Positions 1 to 8,857 of a stretch of 64,000 nt of DNA are shown piece after piece. The position numbers were made by a program, and so were the translations under genes. A model generated the notes under the pieces. That model was given only the letters and a program-made list of their open reading frames with translations, was not told the DNA's origin and searched no databases. The DNA comes from Gammaproteobacteria bacterium. Its GTDB lineage: Bacteria; Pseudomonadota; Gammaproteobacteria; Ga0077536. The stretch's first letter is position 1. Each line of letters begins with the position of its first letter. The stretch lies in contig SHZJ01000016.1 in the NCBI GenBank assembly GCA_009692365.1, positions 1 through 64,000 on the forward strand, given 5' to 3'.

Positions 1-380
1 GTGTCCACCCACACCGTCGAACGAATGACGCCCGTCACTTTCTTGCCGTACAGCAGTTTCTCGCCATAGGCGCCATAGGCGGCCATGACTTTGCGCGCCG
101 GATCCGAGAGCAGAATGAACGGTAATTGATATTTCTCAGCAAACTTCGTGTGCGAGGCCGCGTCATCGGCCGAGATGCCGATGACCACCACGCCTTTTTT
201 CGCTAACGCCGCCCAATTATCGCGAAAGCCACAGGCTTGCTTAGTGCAACCCGGGGTGTCGTCCTTGGGATAAAAATAAACGATGACGTCGCGGCCTTTA
301 AAATCCGCGAGCGCTACCTGCTCGCCGTGCGCGTCCGCTAGTTTAAACGAGGGGGCCGCTGCGCCTACTTCAATGCTCAT
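1..380 (-). CDS. bcp: Thioredoxin-dependent peroxiredoxin Bcp (partial, C-terminus beyond window)
   Basis: Thiol peroxidase of the AhpC/TSA family that reduces hydroperoxides in the cytoplasm using thioredoxin. The translated part starts MSIEVGAAAPSFKLADAHGE and contains the block YPKDDTPGCTKQACGFRD at about residues 38-55. Its two Cys are five residues apart, as peroxidatic and resolving Cys are in E. coli Bcp. The gene runs off the left edge, so the stop codon is not seen. The start ATG at 380 lies in the first copy of a 16-bp tandem duplication (372-403), which places a second, out-of-frame ATG 16 bases upstream. It follows the cupin gene in the same direction. Confidence 0.95.
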   Translation of the reverse strand, partial: MSIEVGAAAPSFKLADAHGEQVALADFKGRDVIVYFYPKDDTPGCTKQACGFRDNWAALAKKGVVVIGISADDAASHTKFAEKYQLPFILLSDPARKVMAAYGAYGEKLLYGKKVTGVIRSTVWVD

Positions 381-403
381 ATCGGGCAATGCTCATATCG
401 GGC
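372..403. repeat. 16-bp perfect tandem duplication over the bcp start codon
   Basis: The 16-bp unit AATGCTCATATCGGGC occurs twice head to tail, at 372-387 and 388-403. Each copy holds an ATG on the minus strand (378-380 and 394-396). The unit is not a multiple of three, so the upstream ATG opens an 8-codon frame (MSIARYEH) whose stop overlaps the beginning of bcp. Confidence 0.95.
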
Positions 404-421
404 ACCTTTAAGTCTCTAACG

Positions 422-952
422 TTACGGTTGGGGCGGCCGCTTGCGCAGGTTTCTGAGCAGCTGCTCGTCCATATTGGTCGGCCCCGCTTCTTCAGCATCA
501 GCGGTGTCGTACACCTCCATACTGTCGCCGCGACGCAGCATGCGCTTGCCATCGCGCGGAAACTCCGCCATATCCACTTCGGTCCGACTGCCACCCATCA
601 AACACAGCAGACTTTTTTTAGAGGGATTGCGCAACTGATGCGGGGTGGTTGGCGCCGAGAAACCGACGAAATCACCCGGCCCCAACGGATATTGCGTTTC
701 TTCAATCTCCACGCTGCCCTGGCCTTGCAGCACATAAATCCATTCTTCTTCGCAGTGCTGCGAGTGATAGAGCGAGGCTACTTTGCCTGGTCCCAAGCGA
801 ACCAACCGGATCCGACTGCGGGTGAGTCCCGTCAGCTGGTCGAGGTTGGTGCCCGGCACCACCGTGCCCGGGTTCCACGGATGCGAGATCACATGGCGAA
901 ACTCAAACGCCTTTTCAGCTCGCACAACAAAATTCTGCTGGTCCTTGCTCAT
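422..952 (-). CDS. Cupin-domain protein
   Basis: A 176-residue single-domain cupin of unknown substrate. The cupin core spans about residues 50-120. Its first motif is visible as YHSQHCEEEWIYVLQGQG, with metal-binding-type His/Glu residues, followed by the G-D-F-x-G-F segment and a PHQLRN histidine before a final strand. The C-terminal 50 residues are polar and carry no recognisable domain. There is no signal peptide, so it is probably cytosolic. It lies 41 bp upstream of bcp on the same strand and may be co-transcribed with it. Cupins of this size may be enzymes or small-molecule sensors, and the sequence does not decide between these. Confidence 0.85.
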   Translation of the reverse strand: MSKDQQNFVVRAEKAFEFRHVISHPWNPGTVVPGTNLDQLTGLTRSRIRLVRLGPGKVASLYHSQHCEEEWIYVLQGQGSVEIEETQYPLGPGDFVGFSAPTTPHQLRNPSKKSLLCLMGGSRTEVDMAEFPRDGKRMLRRGDSMEVYDTADAEEAGPTNMDEQLLRNLRKRPPQP

Positions 953-1020
953 TGGCTACCATCGGTCAGGGTGCTGAAGCGCCTTGGTGCAGCGCAGGTC
1001 GGGATGGGTATTCGGTCGCC

Positions 1021-1091
1021 GAGTGTAGCACCGCCGGTCGGGACAGAAACGCTGGCCACATGGAGGCCAGCGCATATTTTCCGCTACACTC
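1021..1091. promoter_or_regulatory. Nested inverted repeats in a divergent intergenic region
   Basis: Between the cupin gene (minus) and the metallo-hydrolase gene (plus), GAGTGTAGC at 1021-1029 is matched by its exact reverse complement GCTACACTC at 1083-1091. Inside these, CGCTGGCC at 1050-1057 pairs with GGCCAGCG at 1065-1072. The element could be an operator for divergent promoters or a structured leader. Which of these it is remains inference. Confidence 0.5.
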
Positions 1092-1127
1092 AGATTTCCC
1101 AACACAGCAAGACAGGGCAAGCCGCCA

Positions 1128-1793
1128 GTGCAGGTCGTTATTACCCCGGTCACGAGGTTTCAGCAAAACTGTTCGCTATTGTGGTGTCCGGCCACCCTCC
1201 GCGGCGCCATCGTGGATCCCGGCGGCGACACCGCAGCGGTCTTGGCGGCGGCCAATCAAGCCGGCGTCACGGTTGAAAAACTACTGATCACCCACGCCCA
1301 CATCGATCACGCAGGCGCCACCGCCAAGCTAGCCCGCGAACTCGGCGTACCCAGCGAAGGGCCGCATCGCGAGGACCAATTCTGGATTGACCGCCTCCCC
1401 GAGCAGGGTAAAACCTACGGGTTTGCGCCCGCCGAGGTCTTCGCACCCGACCGGTGGCTGGCGCAAGACGATACCGTCACGGTCGGCGATTTGGTCTTGA
1501 ACGTTGCCCACTGTCCCGGCCACACCCCGGGGCATGTGGTGTTCTTCGAGCCTAGCCAACGGGTTGCCTTCGTGGGCGACGTGCTGTTTCAAGGCTCGGT
1601 GGGCCGCACAGATCTGCCGCGCGGCGACCATGCGACCCTGCTGCATTCCATCACCCAACGCCTGTGGCCGTGGGGCGATGAGGTGACTTTTGTGCCGGGT
1701 CATGGACCTACCTCGACCTTTGGACACGAGCGCCGCACCAACCCTTACGTGGGTGACCGGATCTTGGGCCGCGCGGGTAATCACCAACACTAA
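1128..1793 (+). CDS. MBL-fold metallo-hydrolase, YcbL/glyoxalase II-like
   Basis: A 221-residue metallo-beta-lactamase-fold hydrolase close to the YcbL subgroup of glyoxalase II-like enzymes. It has the metal-binding motif THAHIDHAG at about residues 55-63, a second His in HCPGHTPGH at about 127-135, the Asp of the FVGDVLFQGSVGRTDLP block at about 148-164, and a final His in VPGHGPTSTFGHE. The start is GTG: the encoded MQVVITPVTRFQQNCSL matches the normal N-terminus of the family. It is divergent from the cupin gene. The physiological substrate is not known from sequence; a thioester such as S-lactoylglutathione is a guess by family. Confidence 0.88.
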   Translation: MQVVITPVTRFQQNCSLLWCPATLRGAIVDPGGDTAAVLAAANQAGVTVEKLLITHAHIDHAGATAKLARELGVPSEGPHREDQFWIDRLPEQGKTYGFAPAEVFAPDRWLAQDDTVTVGDLVLNVAHCPGHTPGHVVFFEPSQRVAFVGDVLFQGSVGRTDLPRGDHATLLHSITQRLWPWGDEVTFVPGHGPTSTFGHERRTNPYVGDRILGRAGNHQH

Positions 1794-1819
1794 GCCCGCC
1801 ACCTCACACAGCACCACCG

Positions 1820-3064
1820 ATGCCCACCCAGACCGATACCGATCTTGTACACCTGCGCGGGTTATTGCCTCTGCGGCATCTCAGCGACGCCGAGTTTGAG
1901 GGCTTAACCCAACACATCGACGTAGAATTCACGCGGGTCGGCGGCCCGCTGTTTCGCCGTGGACCAGACGACGACTGGTTGTTTTATTTGCTGGCCGGGA
2001 CGGTGCGTATCAGCGATTCCCAGGGCGACTCCTTCGACATCAGCGCGGGGACCATCGAGGCGCTGCACCCGCTTTCCACGCACCCCAAGGCGCGGGTTCA
2101 CGCGCAGGCGCTGAGCGCGCTGCGCTACGTCAAATTGCCGGCCTCGCTGCTGGCGTCCCAACGTAGGGCCATCCCGCGCGAAGGCATTCAGGTGAGTGAG
2201 GCCGCCGCCGGCGAGGATACGGTGGACAACGAACTGCTGTTTTCAATTTATCAGGCGCTGCGGGAGGAGCGCTTGGTGCTACCCACCCTGCCGGACGTCG
2301 CACTACGCATCCGCGCGGCCGCCGCGGACCCCTTAAAAGGCGCCGACGCGGTGGCGCGCATCATTCTCGCGGACCCTGCATTGGCGAGTTACTGTCTGCG
2401 CGCGGCCAATAGCGCAGTCTATGCGGGCGCCGCGCCGATCACGGAGGTCACCGCGGCAGTGACCCGCATGGGTGTGGAGACTACCCGGGATTTTATCCTG
2501 GCGCAGATGGTTCGCAATCTGTTCAGAACCTCAGACCCGCGCTGCACCGCCTTGATGCGTGCGGCGTGGACCCATAGCGCCAACATTGCGGCGCTCTGCT
2601 TTGTGCTGTCCAAACGTTTAGGGGTCGGCACGCCCGAACAAGCCCTGCTCACCGGCTTGCTGCACGATATCGGGGTGTTGGTGCTGGTGTCGCAACTGGA
2701 CGCCTTCCCGCAAATTTTCAACACCGACGCAACGCTCCAAGCGGCGCTCCAAGACCTGCGCCCGGAAGTGACCGGGTTGGTGCTGCGCGCCTGGCGATTA
2801 CCCGAGAGCCTGACGGCGCTGGCCATCGTGGCCGAGCAGTGGTCGCGACCGGCCACTACCAAACTGGGGATAAGCGAAATCTTGCTCCTCGCCCATTGGC
2901 ACGAACCCCGTAAACGGTTTCCGTGGGCCCAGCCCATCCCACCCGACGGTGCGGCGGTGTTGCAAACCCTACCGCCGGAAGACTTCACCGCGAACGGGCA
3001 CCTAAAAATAGTCCTTGAGGCGAGAGAAGAACTGGCGAAATTGCGCGCGCTGCTGGGCGGCTAG
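1820..3064 (+). CDS. Cyclic-nucleotide-like sensor plus HDOD domain protein
   Basis: A 414-residue cytosolic signalling protein. Residues 10-115 resemble a cyclic-nucleotide-binding beta-barrel (GGPLFRRGPDDDWLFYLLAG segment), although a complete phosphate-binding cassette is not obvious. Residues 135-330 form an HDOD domain with the typical LPTLPDVALRI entry, the block YCLRAANSAVYAGAAPI, and LLTGLLHDIGVLVL. HDOD proteins lack the full HD catalytic set and usually act as signalling scaffolds, for example in motility or stress control. It is transcribed with the metallo-hydrolase (26 bp gap) and ends 10 bp from the converging pyc gene. Confidence 0.85.
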   Translation: MPTQTDTDLVHLRGLLPLRHLSDAEFEGLTQHIDVEFTRVGGPLFRRGPDDDWLFYLLAGTVRISDSQGDSFDISAGTIEALHPLSTHPKARVHAQALSALRYVKLPASLLASQRRAIPREGIQVSEAAAGEDTVDNELLFSIYQALREERLVLPTLPDVALRIRAAAADPLKGADAVARIILADPALASYCLRAANSAVYAGAAPITEVTAAVTRMGVETTRDFILAQMVRNLFRTSDPRCTALMRAAWTHSANIAALCFVLSKRLGVGTPEQALLTGLLHDIGVLVLVSQLDAFPQIFNTDATLQAALQDLRPEVTGLVLRAWRLPESLTALAIVAEQWSRPATTKLGISEILLLAHWHEPRKRFPWAQPIPPDGAAVLQTLPPEDFTANGHLKIVLEAREELAKLRALLGG

Positions 3065-3074
3065 CCCGTCGCGT

Positions 3075-6000
3075 CTAGATGGGTTCCACCACCGCCAGCA
3101 AATCCTTGGCGTCCACCTGTTGCCCCAGATGTACCGATAGCGCCACGAGCGTGCCGTCGGCCTCGGCCCGGATCGCTGTTTGCATTTTCATCGCTTCCAA
3201 GGTCATCAGCGCATCACCGCGGGCCAGCTTATCGCCCACTTTGACCATAATCTGAGTAATGATTCCCGGCATGGGAGCGCCCAAATGGCGGAGGTTGTCG
3301 CGCTCCGCTTTAGGCTGCGGCGGGCGTAATTGTGCGCTCGCGCCATCGCCGACCTTGATCGAGCGCGGCTGCCCGTTGAGTTCAAAAAACACCGTGCGGT
3401 GGTTGTCATCGTGGGGGTCGCTGCTCCCCAGATAGCGCACGATCTGGCTTTTACCCCGCCCCATCGTGATGTTCATTTCCTGCCCAACCACCATGCCGTA
3501 AAAAAACGCCGTGGTGGGCAGGCCGGTGAGATCGCCAAACAAACGCTGGGTTTGGGCGTAGTCGATAAAAACCTTCGGGTACATGAGGTAGGACGCCAAT
3601 TCGGCGTCGCTCACCGGCCGCTCGACCCGTGACTCAACAACCTGTCGCGCGGCCGCCAGATCAACCGCCGGCAACACCGCCCCCGGACGCCCGACCAGCG
3701 CCGGCTGGCCAGCCAGTACCTTCGCCTGCAGTTCGGGGGGGAATCCAGCGTAGGGTTGGCCTAAATCGCCGCGAAAAAAAGACACCACGGATTCGGGAAA
3801 GGCAACGTCTACCGAGGGGCTTTCCACTTCTGCGCGGGTCAGGCCGCTGGTGACCATCATGAGCGCCATATCGCCGACTACTTTAGAGCTCGGGGTCACT
3901 TTGATGATGTCACCAAACATTGCGTTGACATCCGCATAGGCGTGGGCAACCTCTGGCCAGCGCGGCGCGGCGATCCCCAGCGACAGCGCTTGCTCACGCA
4001 GGTTGGTGTATTGCCCACCCGGCATGCCGTGGACGTAGACCTCTGAGGCGCCGGCACGGATGCCGCTTTCGAACGCCGCATAGCTCGCGCGGACCTGCTC
4101 CCAGTAGCTGGAGAGCTCGCGGATGGCGTTGGGGTCGAGTTCGGTGTCGCGCTCGCCGTAGCGCAACGCCTCGACGAGCGAGCCCAGATTAGGCTGCGAG
4201 GTAAGCCCGCTCATGGAATCCATCGCCGCATCGAAGGCATCGACCCCCGCGTCCACTGCGGCCAGCACGCTGGCGGCGGCGATCCCACTGGTGTCATGCG
4301 TGTGGAAGTGCACCGGCAGCGCAATTTCCTGTTTCAGGGCGAGCACTAAAGCGCGCGCCGCCGCCGGGCGGCAAAGCCCCGCCATATCTTTGATGCCGAT
4401 AATGTGGGCGCCGGCTTGTTCCAGTTCCTTCGCGAGCTTCACGTAATAACGCAGGTCGTATTTCGTGCACGTGGGGTCGCTTAAGTTCCCGGTATAACAA
4501 ATAGCGGCCTCGGCCAGCTTGCCGGTGGCAAGCACCGCATCGATCGCCACCCGCATGTTCTCTACCCAATTCAGGGAATCGAAGATCCGGAACAGATCAA
4601 CGCCTTCGTTCGCTGCCTGCCGGACAAAAAACTCCACCACGTTATCGGGATAATTGGTGTAGCCCACCGCATTCGAGGCCCGCAGCAACATTTGCAGCAG
4701 TACGTTGGGCAGGCCTTGCCGCATTCCGCGCAGACGTTGCCACGGGCATTCCTTGAGAAAGCGCATGGCCACATCGAAAGTTGCCCCACCCCAACATTCC
4801 ACCGAAAAAAGCGTGGGCAGCCGGCGGGCATACGCCGGGGCCACGGCCAACATGTCGAAACTGCGCATCCGGGTGGCTAGCAGCGATTGGTGGGCGTCGC
4901 GAAAAGTCGTGTCGGTCACCAGCGCCCGACGCTCGCTGAGCATCCAATCGGCGAACTTGCGCGGGCCCAAGGCTTCGAGCAGCTGGCGGGTGCCGGCCGG
5001 CGGCACGCCACGCGGGACTTCAGGTGGCTCGGGGGTTGCGAGCACGCTGGGCCGCGGCCGGCCCTTCACGGCCGCGTTCCCGTTGACGATCACCTCGCCC
5101 AGATAACCGAGCAACGGGGTTCCGTAATCATGGCGGTGCTCGAAGTCGAAGAGTTCCGGGGTGGTGTCGATGAAAGTCGTGCAATAACGGGCGGCGGCGA
5201 AATCGGGGTGCATCAACAGATGCTCGAGGAAACGCAGATTGGTCACTACCCCGCGCACCCGGAATTCGCGCAGCGCGCGCAACATTCGGGCGTTGGTTTC
5301 TTCAGGCGTAGTACCCCACGCCGTGACCTTCACCAACAGGGAATCGTAATAACGCGTGATCTGAGCCCCGCTATAGGCGGTGCCTGCGTCTAGCCGAATG
5401 CCAAAACCAGCCGGGCTACGGTAGGCCGTAATGGTGCCGTAATCGGGGATGAAATTATTTTCCGGATCCTCGGTGGTAATCCGACACTGCATGCTGTAAC
5501 CGTTGCGGCGGATCTGTTCTTGCGCCGGCACGCCGCTCTCGGGAGCCCCGATCTGTCCCCCCTGAGCGATGCGGACCTGCGCCTTTACGATATCGATGCC
5601 GGTCAATTCTTCGGTGACCGTGTGCTCCACTTGAATGCGCGGATTCACCTCGATGAAATAGACCTCGCTGGTGTCTGCGTTCTGTAAGAACTCCACCGTG
5701 CCGGCATTTTGATAACCCGCCGCACGACACAGACGCACCGCTGATTCGCACACCACCGCGCGCCCAAGTTCATCCAAAAACAGGGACGGCGCACGCTCGA
5801 CTACTTTCTGGTTGCGGCGTTGAACCGTACAGTCGCGGTCGAATAAATGCACGATGTTGCCGTGCGCGTCGCCGATGATTTGCACTTCCACGTGGCGCGC
5901 GCGGCGGATGAGTTTCTCGAGATAAACCTCGCCGTTGCCGAACGCTTGCTCGGCTTCGCGGCGACCCAAGCTCACCAGTTCCAGCAGCGAGGCGGCGTCT

Positions 6001-6524
6001 TCGATGACCCGCATGCCGCGCCCGCCGCCGCCCCAAGAGGCTTTGAGCATCAAGGGATAACCCACGCTCGCAGCGAGCCGGGAGATCTCTGCGGGATCGT
6101 CGGGCAGCGGGCCCGTTGCGGGCATCACCGCCACGCCGCAACGCTTGGCCAGGCGCCGCGCCGCCACTTTATTGCCCAGCGTGCGCATGACGTCGGGCGG
6201 TGGGCCAATAAAAATAATGCCGGCGTCCGCACAGGCCTCGGCGAACTCGGGCCGTTCGGATAAAAATCCGTAGCCCGGGTGGATGGCATCTACCCCCGCC
6301 TCCCGCCCGATGCGAATGATGTCCTCGCCGTCGAGATAGGCCTGCACGGGCGTTTTGCCCTTGCCGACTAAATAAGCCTCATCGCCCTTAAAACGATGCA
6401 GTGAAAAACGGTCTTCCTGCGAGTAAATCGCCACCGTTTCGATTTCCAGTTCGGCGGCTGCGCGCATCACGCGAATGGCTATTTCGCCGCGGTTGGCTAC
6501 CAACAGTTTGTGAATTTTTTGCAT
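3075..6524 (-). CDS. pyc: Pyruvate carboxylase, single-chain
   Basis: A biotin enzyme that makes oxaloacetate from pyruvate, bicarbonate and ATP (anaplerosis). All domains lie on one 1149-residue chain, the usual length. Biotin carboxylase spans about 1-460 (start MQKIHKLLVANRGEIAIRVM; the ATP-grasp glycine loop ASWGGGGRGMRV; the family signature FIEVNPRIQVEHTVTEE). The carboxyltransferase spans about 535-1000 (DTTFRDAHQSLLATRMRSFD). The biotinyl domain at the C-terminus has the target lysine in LEAMKMQTAI. One-chain PYC is less widespread in gammaproteobacteria than PEP carboxylase or two-subunit forms. The gene stands alone. Confidence 0.97.
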   Translation of the reverse strand: MQKIHKLLVANRGEIAIRVMRAAAELEIETVAIYSQEDRFSLHRFKGDEAYLVGKGKTPVQAYLDGEDIIRIGREAGVDAIHPGYGFLSERPEFAEACADAGIIFIGPPPDVMRTLGNKVAARRLAKRCGVAVMPATGPLPDDPAEISRLAASVGYPLMLKASWGGGGRGMRVIEDAASLLELVSLGRREAEQAFGNGEVYLEKLIRRARHVEVQIIGDAHGNIVHLFDRDCTVQRRNQKVVERAPSLFLDELGRAVVCESAVRLCRAAGYQNAGTVEFLQNADTSEVYFIEVNPRIQVEHTVTEELTGIDIVKAQVRIAQGGQIGAPESGVPAQEQIRRNGYSMQCRITTEDPENNFIPDYGTITAYRSPAGFGIRLDAGTAYSGAQITRYYDSLLVKVTAWGTTPEETNARMLRALREFRVRGVVTNLRFLEHLLMHPDFAAARYCTTFIDTTPELFDFEHRHDYGTPLLGYLGEVIVNGNAAVKGRPRPSVLATPEPPEVPRGVPPAGTRQLLEALGPRKFADWMLSERRALVTDTTFRDAHQSLLATRMRSFDMLAVAPAYARRLPTLFSVECWGGATFDVAMRFLKECPWQRLRGMRQGLPNVLLQMLLRASNAVGYTNYPDNVVEFFVRQAANEGVDLFRIFDSLNWVENMRVAIDAVLATGKLAEAAICYTGNLSDPTCTKYDLRYYVKLAKELEQAGAHIIGIKDMAGLCRPAAARALVLALKQEIALPVHFHTHDTSGIAAASVLAAVDAGVDAFDAAMDSMSGLTSQPNLGSLVEALRYGERDTELDPNAIRELSSYWEQVRASYAAFESGIRAGASEVYVHGMPGGQYTNLREQALSLGIAAPRWPEVAHAYADVNAMFGDIIKVTPSSKVVGDMALMMVTSGLTRAEVESPSVDVAFPESVVSFFRGDLGQPYAGFPPELQAKVLAGQPALVGRPGAVLPAVDLAAARQVVESRVERPVSDAELASYLMYPKVFIDYAQTQRLFGDLTGLPTTAFFYGMVVGQEMNITMGRGKSQIVRYLGSSDPHDDNHRTVFFELNGQPRSIKVGDGASAQLRPPQPKAERDNLRHLGAPMPGIITQIMVKVGDKLARGDALMTLEAMKMQTAIRAEADGTLVALSVHLGQQVDAKDLLAVVEPI

Positions 6525-6637
6525 GGCGAAAAGGCAGCGCTCACGGGGGTGAAGAGGGCAGTTTTTTAGACTCTACAGCATTGATTTCAATCCGGAAAGC
6601 GCACAACCTGACCACGCCGCCGCGGCGCATTTTCAGC

Positions 6638-8467
6638 CTAGTCCGTGCTGCTGACGGGGGTCTCGAAACCGTGGAAAGCGCGTAGCGATTTAGTGCCGGC
6701 CTCGCCGAAATACTTAGCGAGGATGGCGGGTTCTGACTTCATTAGATCGACGATCAGCAGGCTGTCCACCACGTTATTGAACGCCGGGTCCACGTTGAAG
6801 CCCAGCATCCGGCCGCCCAGTTTCAGATATTGACGTAACAACACCGGCACGCCTTTTTCATCTTCTTCTAAGGTCCCAATGAGGTCTGCCAGTACGCGCG
6901 AGTCGGCATCGTCCATGGCGTCAAACGGCGGCAGTTCGCTTTCGCGCAGACGGAAGGGATGGCGCGGGCGAACTTCGCTGGCGCCCTCGGCATCCAGCTT
7001 GTGGCGTTTCAACATGGAAATGAGGATCTGCTGGGATAGGGGATGGTAATCATTGCTGATGCTCACCGGCCCAAACAGATAGCGGTAACGGGGATTTTTC
7101 ACCACATACGAGCCGATGCCACGCCACAGCATGAGCAGTGCCGTGAAGCTACGCTGATGTTCTTGGCGCACGAAAGAGCGGCCTAGCTCAACCCCGTGGC
7201 GCAGCTTTGCGATGAGGCGGTCGGACATTCGAAACAGCGAGTGGGTATACAGGCCACGTGCCCCGTGGGAGGCCAGGATGAGGTCGCTGGGGCCCATGCG
7301 GTAGCCGCCGATGATTTGCTGCTCGGTTTTGTCCCACAGAAACATGTGCTGATAGTACCGGTCGTATTCGTCTATATCGCTAGGCTTGCCGGTGCCTTCG
7401 CCGATGCCGCGGAAGGTGAGTTCTCGCAGCCGGCCAATCTCGTTTAATAAGGCGGGGCACTCGCGACCGGTGAAATACCAGATTTCCTGCTGAGCGTGGG
7501 CGTGCAGCAACTGCTCGGGCGGCAAATTGGCCACTTCCGCCGCCATCTGCGCGCTGGGCAGCGCCGGTGCGATGGGTGCGCCGGGCGTGAGGGGTGCCGC
7601 CGGCGCGGGCAGGATGGGCCGCCCCAGGCGCTCCGCCACCGGCAGCAGATAGGTTTTGTATTGCAGATATTGGGCGGCGGTCTCATCGTCGCCAATCTCG
7701 GCGAGCACCGAGGGCGCCAACGGGCGTCCGACGCGCAAACGCACCGTGCGCGGTTTCAACATTTCGCGCACCAGCAGGGCCGTTCGCAGGCGCGGGTTCA
7801 GCAAGCCGCCGACCTGAAACAGCAGGCTGTTGCGTCCTTCGATGTAGATCGGCAGCGCCGGCGCCGCACTTTTTCGCAGCAGCCGGGCAACCCCGGGCGT
7901 CCATTCGGGATCCATCACGCGCCGGGTCGACCATTTCAGGCTAGAGACTTCCCCGCCGGGAAACATGACCAGCAGGCCGCCTTGTTCCAGCCAGCGGCGC
8001 GCGGCGCGCACGGCGCCCACGTTGTAGCGGGCGGCACGGCCACCGCCGAACGGGTCCACCTGCAGCAGCAAGGAGCGCAGTTCCATGAAGCCGGCCAGAA
8101 AGTGATTGGCGACGAAGCGGACATCCGGGCGCACGCGCAGCAGCAAATCCATCAGCAGCAAGCCGTCGGGGCCACCATGCGGGTGGTTAGCCACAATCAC
8201 GCAGGGCCCGCTGCGGGGGATGCGGGCGAGGTGATCAGGGTCGAACTCGGGGCGAATATTGAGTTCGCGCAGGGCCATACTCACGAAGTCGGCCACGTTG
8301 TCGGCTGGCGGTAAGGAGTGGTAGCGGGTGGTGAGTTCTTTCAGCCCCAACAGGGCGTCGATGAGCCTTGCCGCCGGACGCCGGAGCCTCTGTAAGCTCG
8401 CTGGCAAATAGGATTCGAATGAAAACGTCGGCCGCTCGCCCAAGGCTAATCGAGTTGGTTCTGGCAT
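6638..8467 (-). CDS. Two-domain acyltransferase (PlsC-like plus OlsB/GNAT-like), OlsF-type candidate
   Basis: A 609-residue fusion. The N-terminal half (about 40-310) is a lysophospholipid acyltransferase domain with the NHPHGGPDG motif and the downstream FPGGEVSSL block. The C-terminal half (about 330-600) resembles the OlsB/haemolysin-type N-acyltransferase domain (the REVYYF/LRELTFR region, IGGYRMGPS, SFVRQEHQRSFTALLMLWRGI, LFGPVSISNDY). This domain order matches the bifunctional ornithine-lipid synthase OlsF of Serratia, so synthesis of an ornithine or other aminolipid is a reasonable inference. I chose the ATG at 8467, preceded by AAGG five bases upstream. The open frame extends to a TTG at 8842, but that extra 125 residues is low-complexity and not family-like. 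Confidence 0.82.
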   Translation of the reverse strand: MPEPTRLALGERPTFSFESYLPASLQRLRRPAARLIDALLGLKELTTRYHSLPPADNVADFVSMALRELNIRPEFDPDHLARIPRSGPCVIVANHPHGGPDGLLLMDLLLRVRPDVRFVANHFLAGFMELRSLLLQVDPFGGGRAARYNVGAVRAARRWLEQGGLLVMFPGGEVSSLKWSTRRVMDPEWTPGVARLLRKSAAPALPIYIEGRNSLLFQVGGLLNPRLRTALLVREMLKPRTVRLRVGRPLAPSVLAEIGDDETAAQYLQYKTYLLPVAERLGRPILPAPAAPLTPGAPIAPALPSAQMAAEVANLPPEQLLHAHAQQEIWYFTGRECPALLNEIGRLRELTFRGIGEGTGKPSDIDEYDRYYQHMFLWDKTEQQIIGGYRMGPSDLILASHGARGLYTHSLFRMSDRLIAKLRHGVELGRSFVRQEHQRSFTALLMLWRGIGSYVVKNPRYRYLFGPVSISNDYHPLSQQILISMLKRHKLDAEGASEVRPRHPFRLRESELPPFDAMDDADSRVLADLIGTLEEDEKGVPVLLRQYLKLGGRMLGFNVDPAFNNVVDSLLIVDLMKSEPAILAKYFGEAGTKSLRAFHGFETPVSSTD

Positions 8468-8857
8468 CTTGGCCTTAGATTCTGCTGGTAGGTTAGACCC
8501 CAGTATCGTGGCGAGGCCCGCTGGCTGCTCGCTAGGATTAGGGTTCGTGGGATGATGACACACGCCCTTGCTCGCCGGGAGAATTTCTGCGCAATTGGGC
8601 GTGCGGATCCAGCGTGCGCTGTTGGCGAGTTCTCCTAGCGCCACCGCCGGTAGCGCCACCGCCGGTGGGCGCGTGGGCGGTACCGCCGGTAGACGCGCCG
8701 CTGCGGCGAGCAGGGGGCCGGCGCGCACGGGGGTCGGGGTGGGCGTGCCGCGGTGGTCGCGCACCGGGCGACGGCTGCGGTCGGGCGATTTCCTCACGGG
8801 CGGGGGTGGGACCCTACGCGTGCTGGAGGCGCTGGGCGTCAAACCGCCAGCCGGGAA
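8468..8857. other. 390-bp spacer between the MNIO gene and the acyltransferase
   Basis: No convincing gene is seen on either strand. The minus-strand frame continuous with the acyltransferase is rich in Pro, Arg and Ala and looks random. I looked for a DUF2063-type partner of the MNIO enzyme here and did not find one. A 15-bp tandem duplication lies at 8636-8665. Confidence 0.6.
8636..8665. repeat. 15-bp perfect tandem duplication
   Basis: TAGCGCCACCGCCGG is present twice, at 8636-8650 and 8651-8665, with degenerate versions of the core ACCGCCGGT following up to about 8690. Confidence 0.9.

Noticed and set aside
7496-8314. 272-residue plus-strand ORF opposite the acyltransferase
   Set aside because: His/Gln/Arg-rich shadow typical of GC-rich antisense frames; no domain seen.
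8468-8842. N-terminal extension of the acyltransferase from TTG 8842
   Set aside because: Low-complexity Pro/Arg/Ala composition and a good ATG with ribosome-binding site at 8467.
8468-8857. Hidden DUF2063 partner of the MNIO enzyme
   Set aside because: Translated frames on the minus strand show no resemblance to that family.
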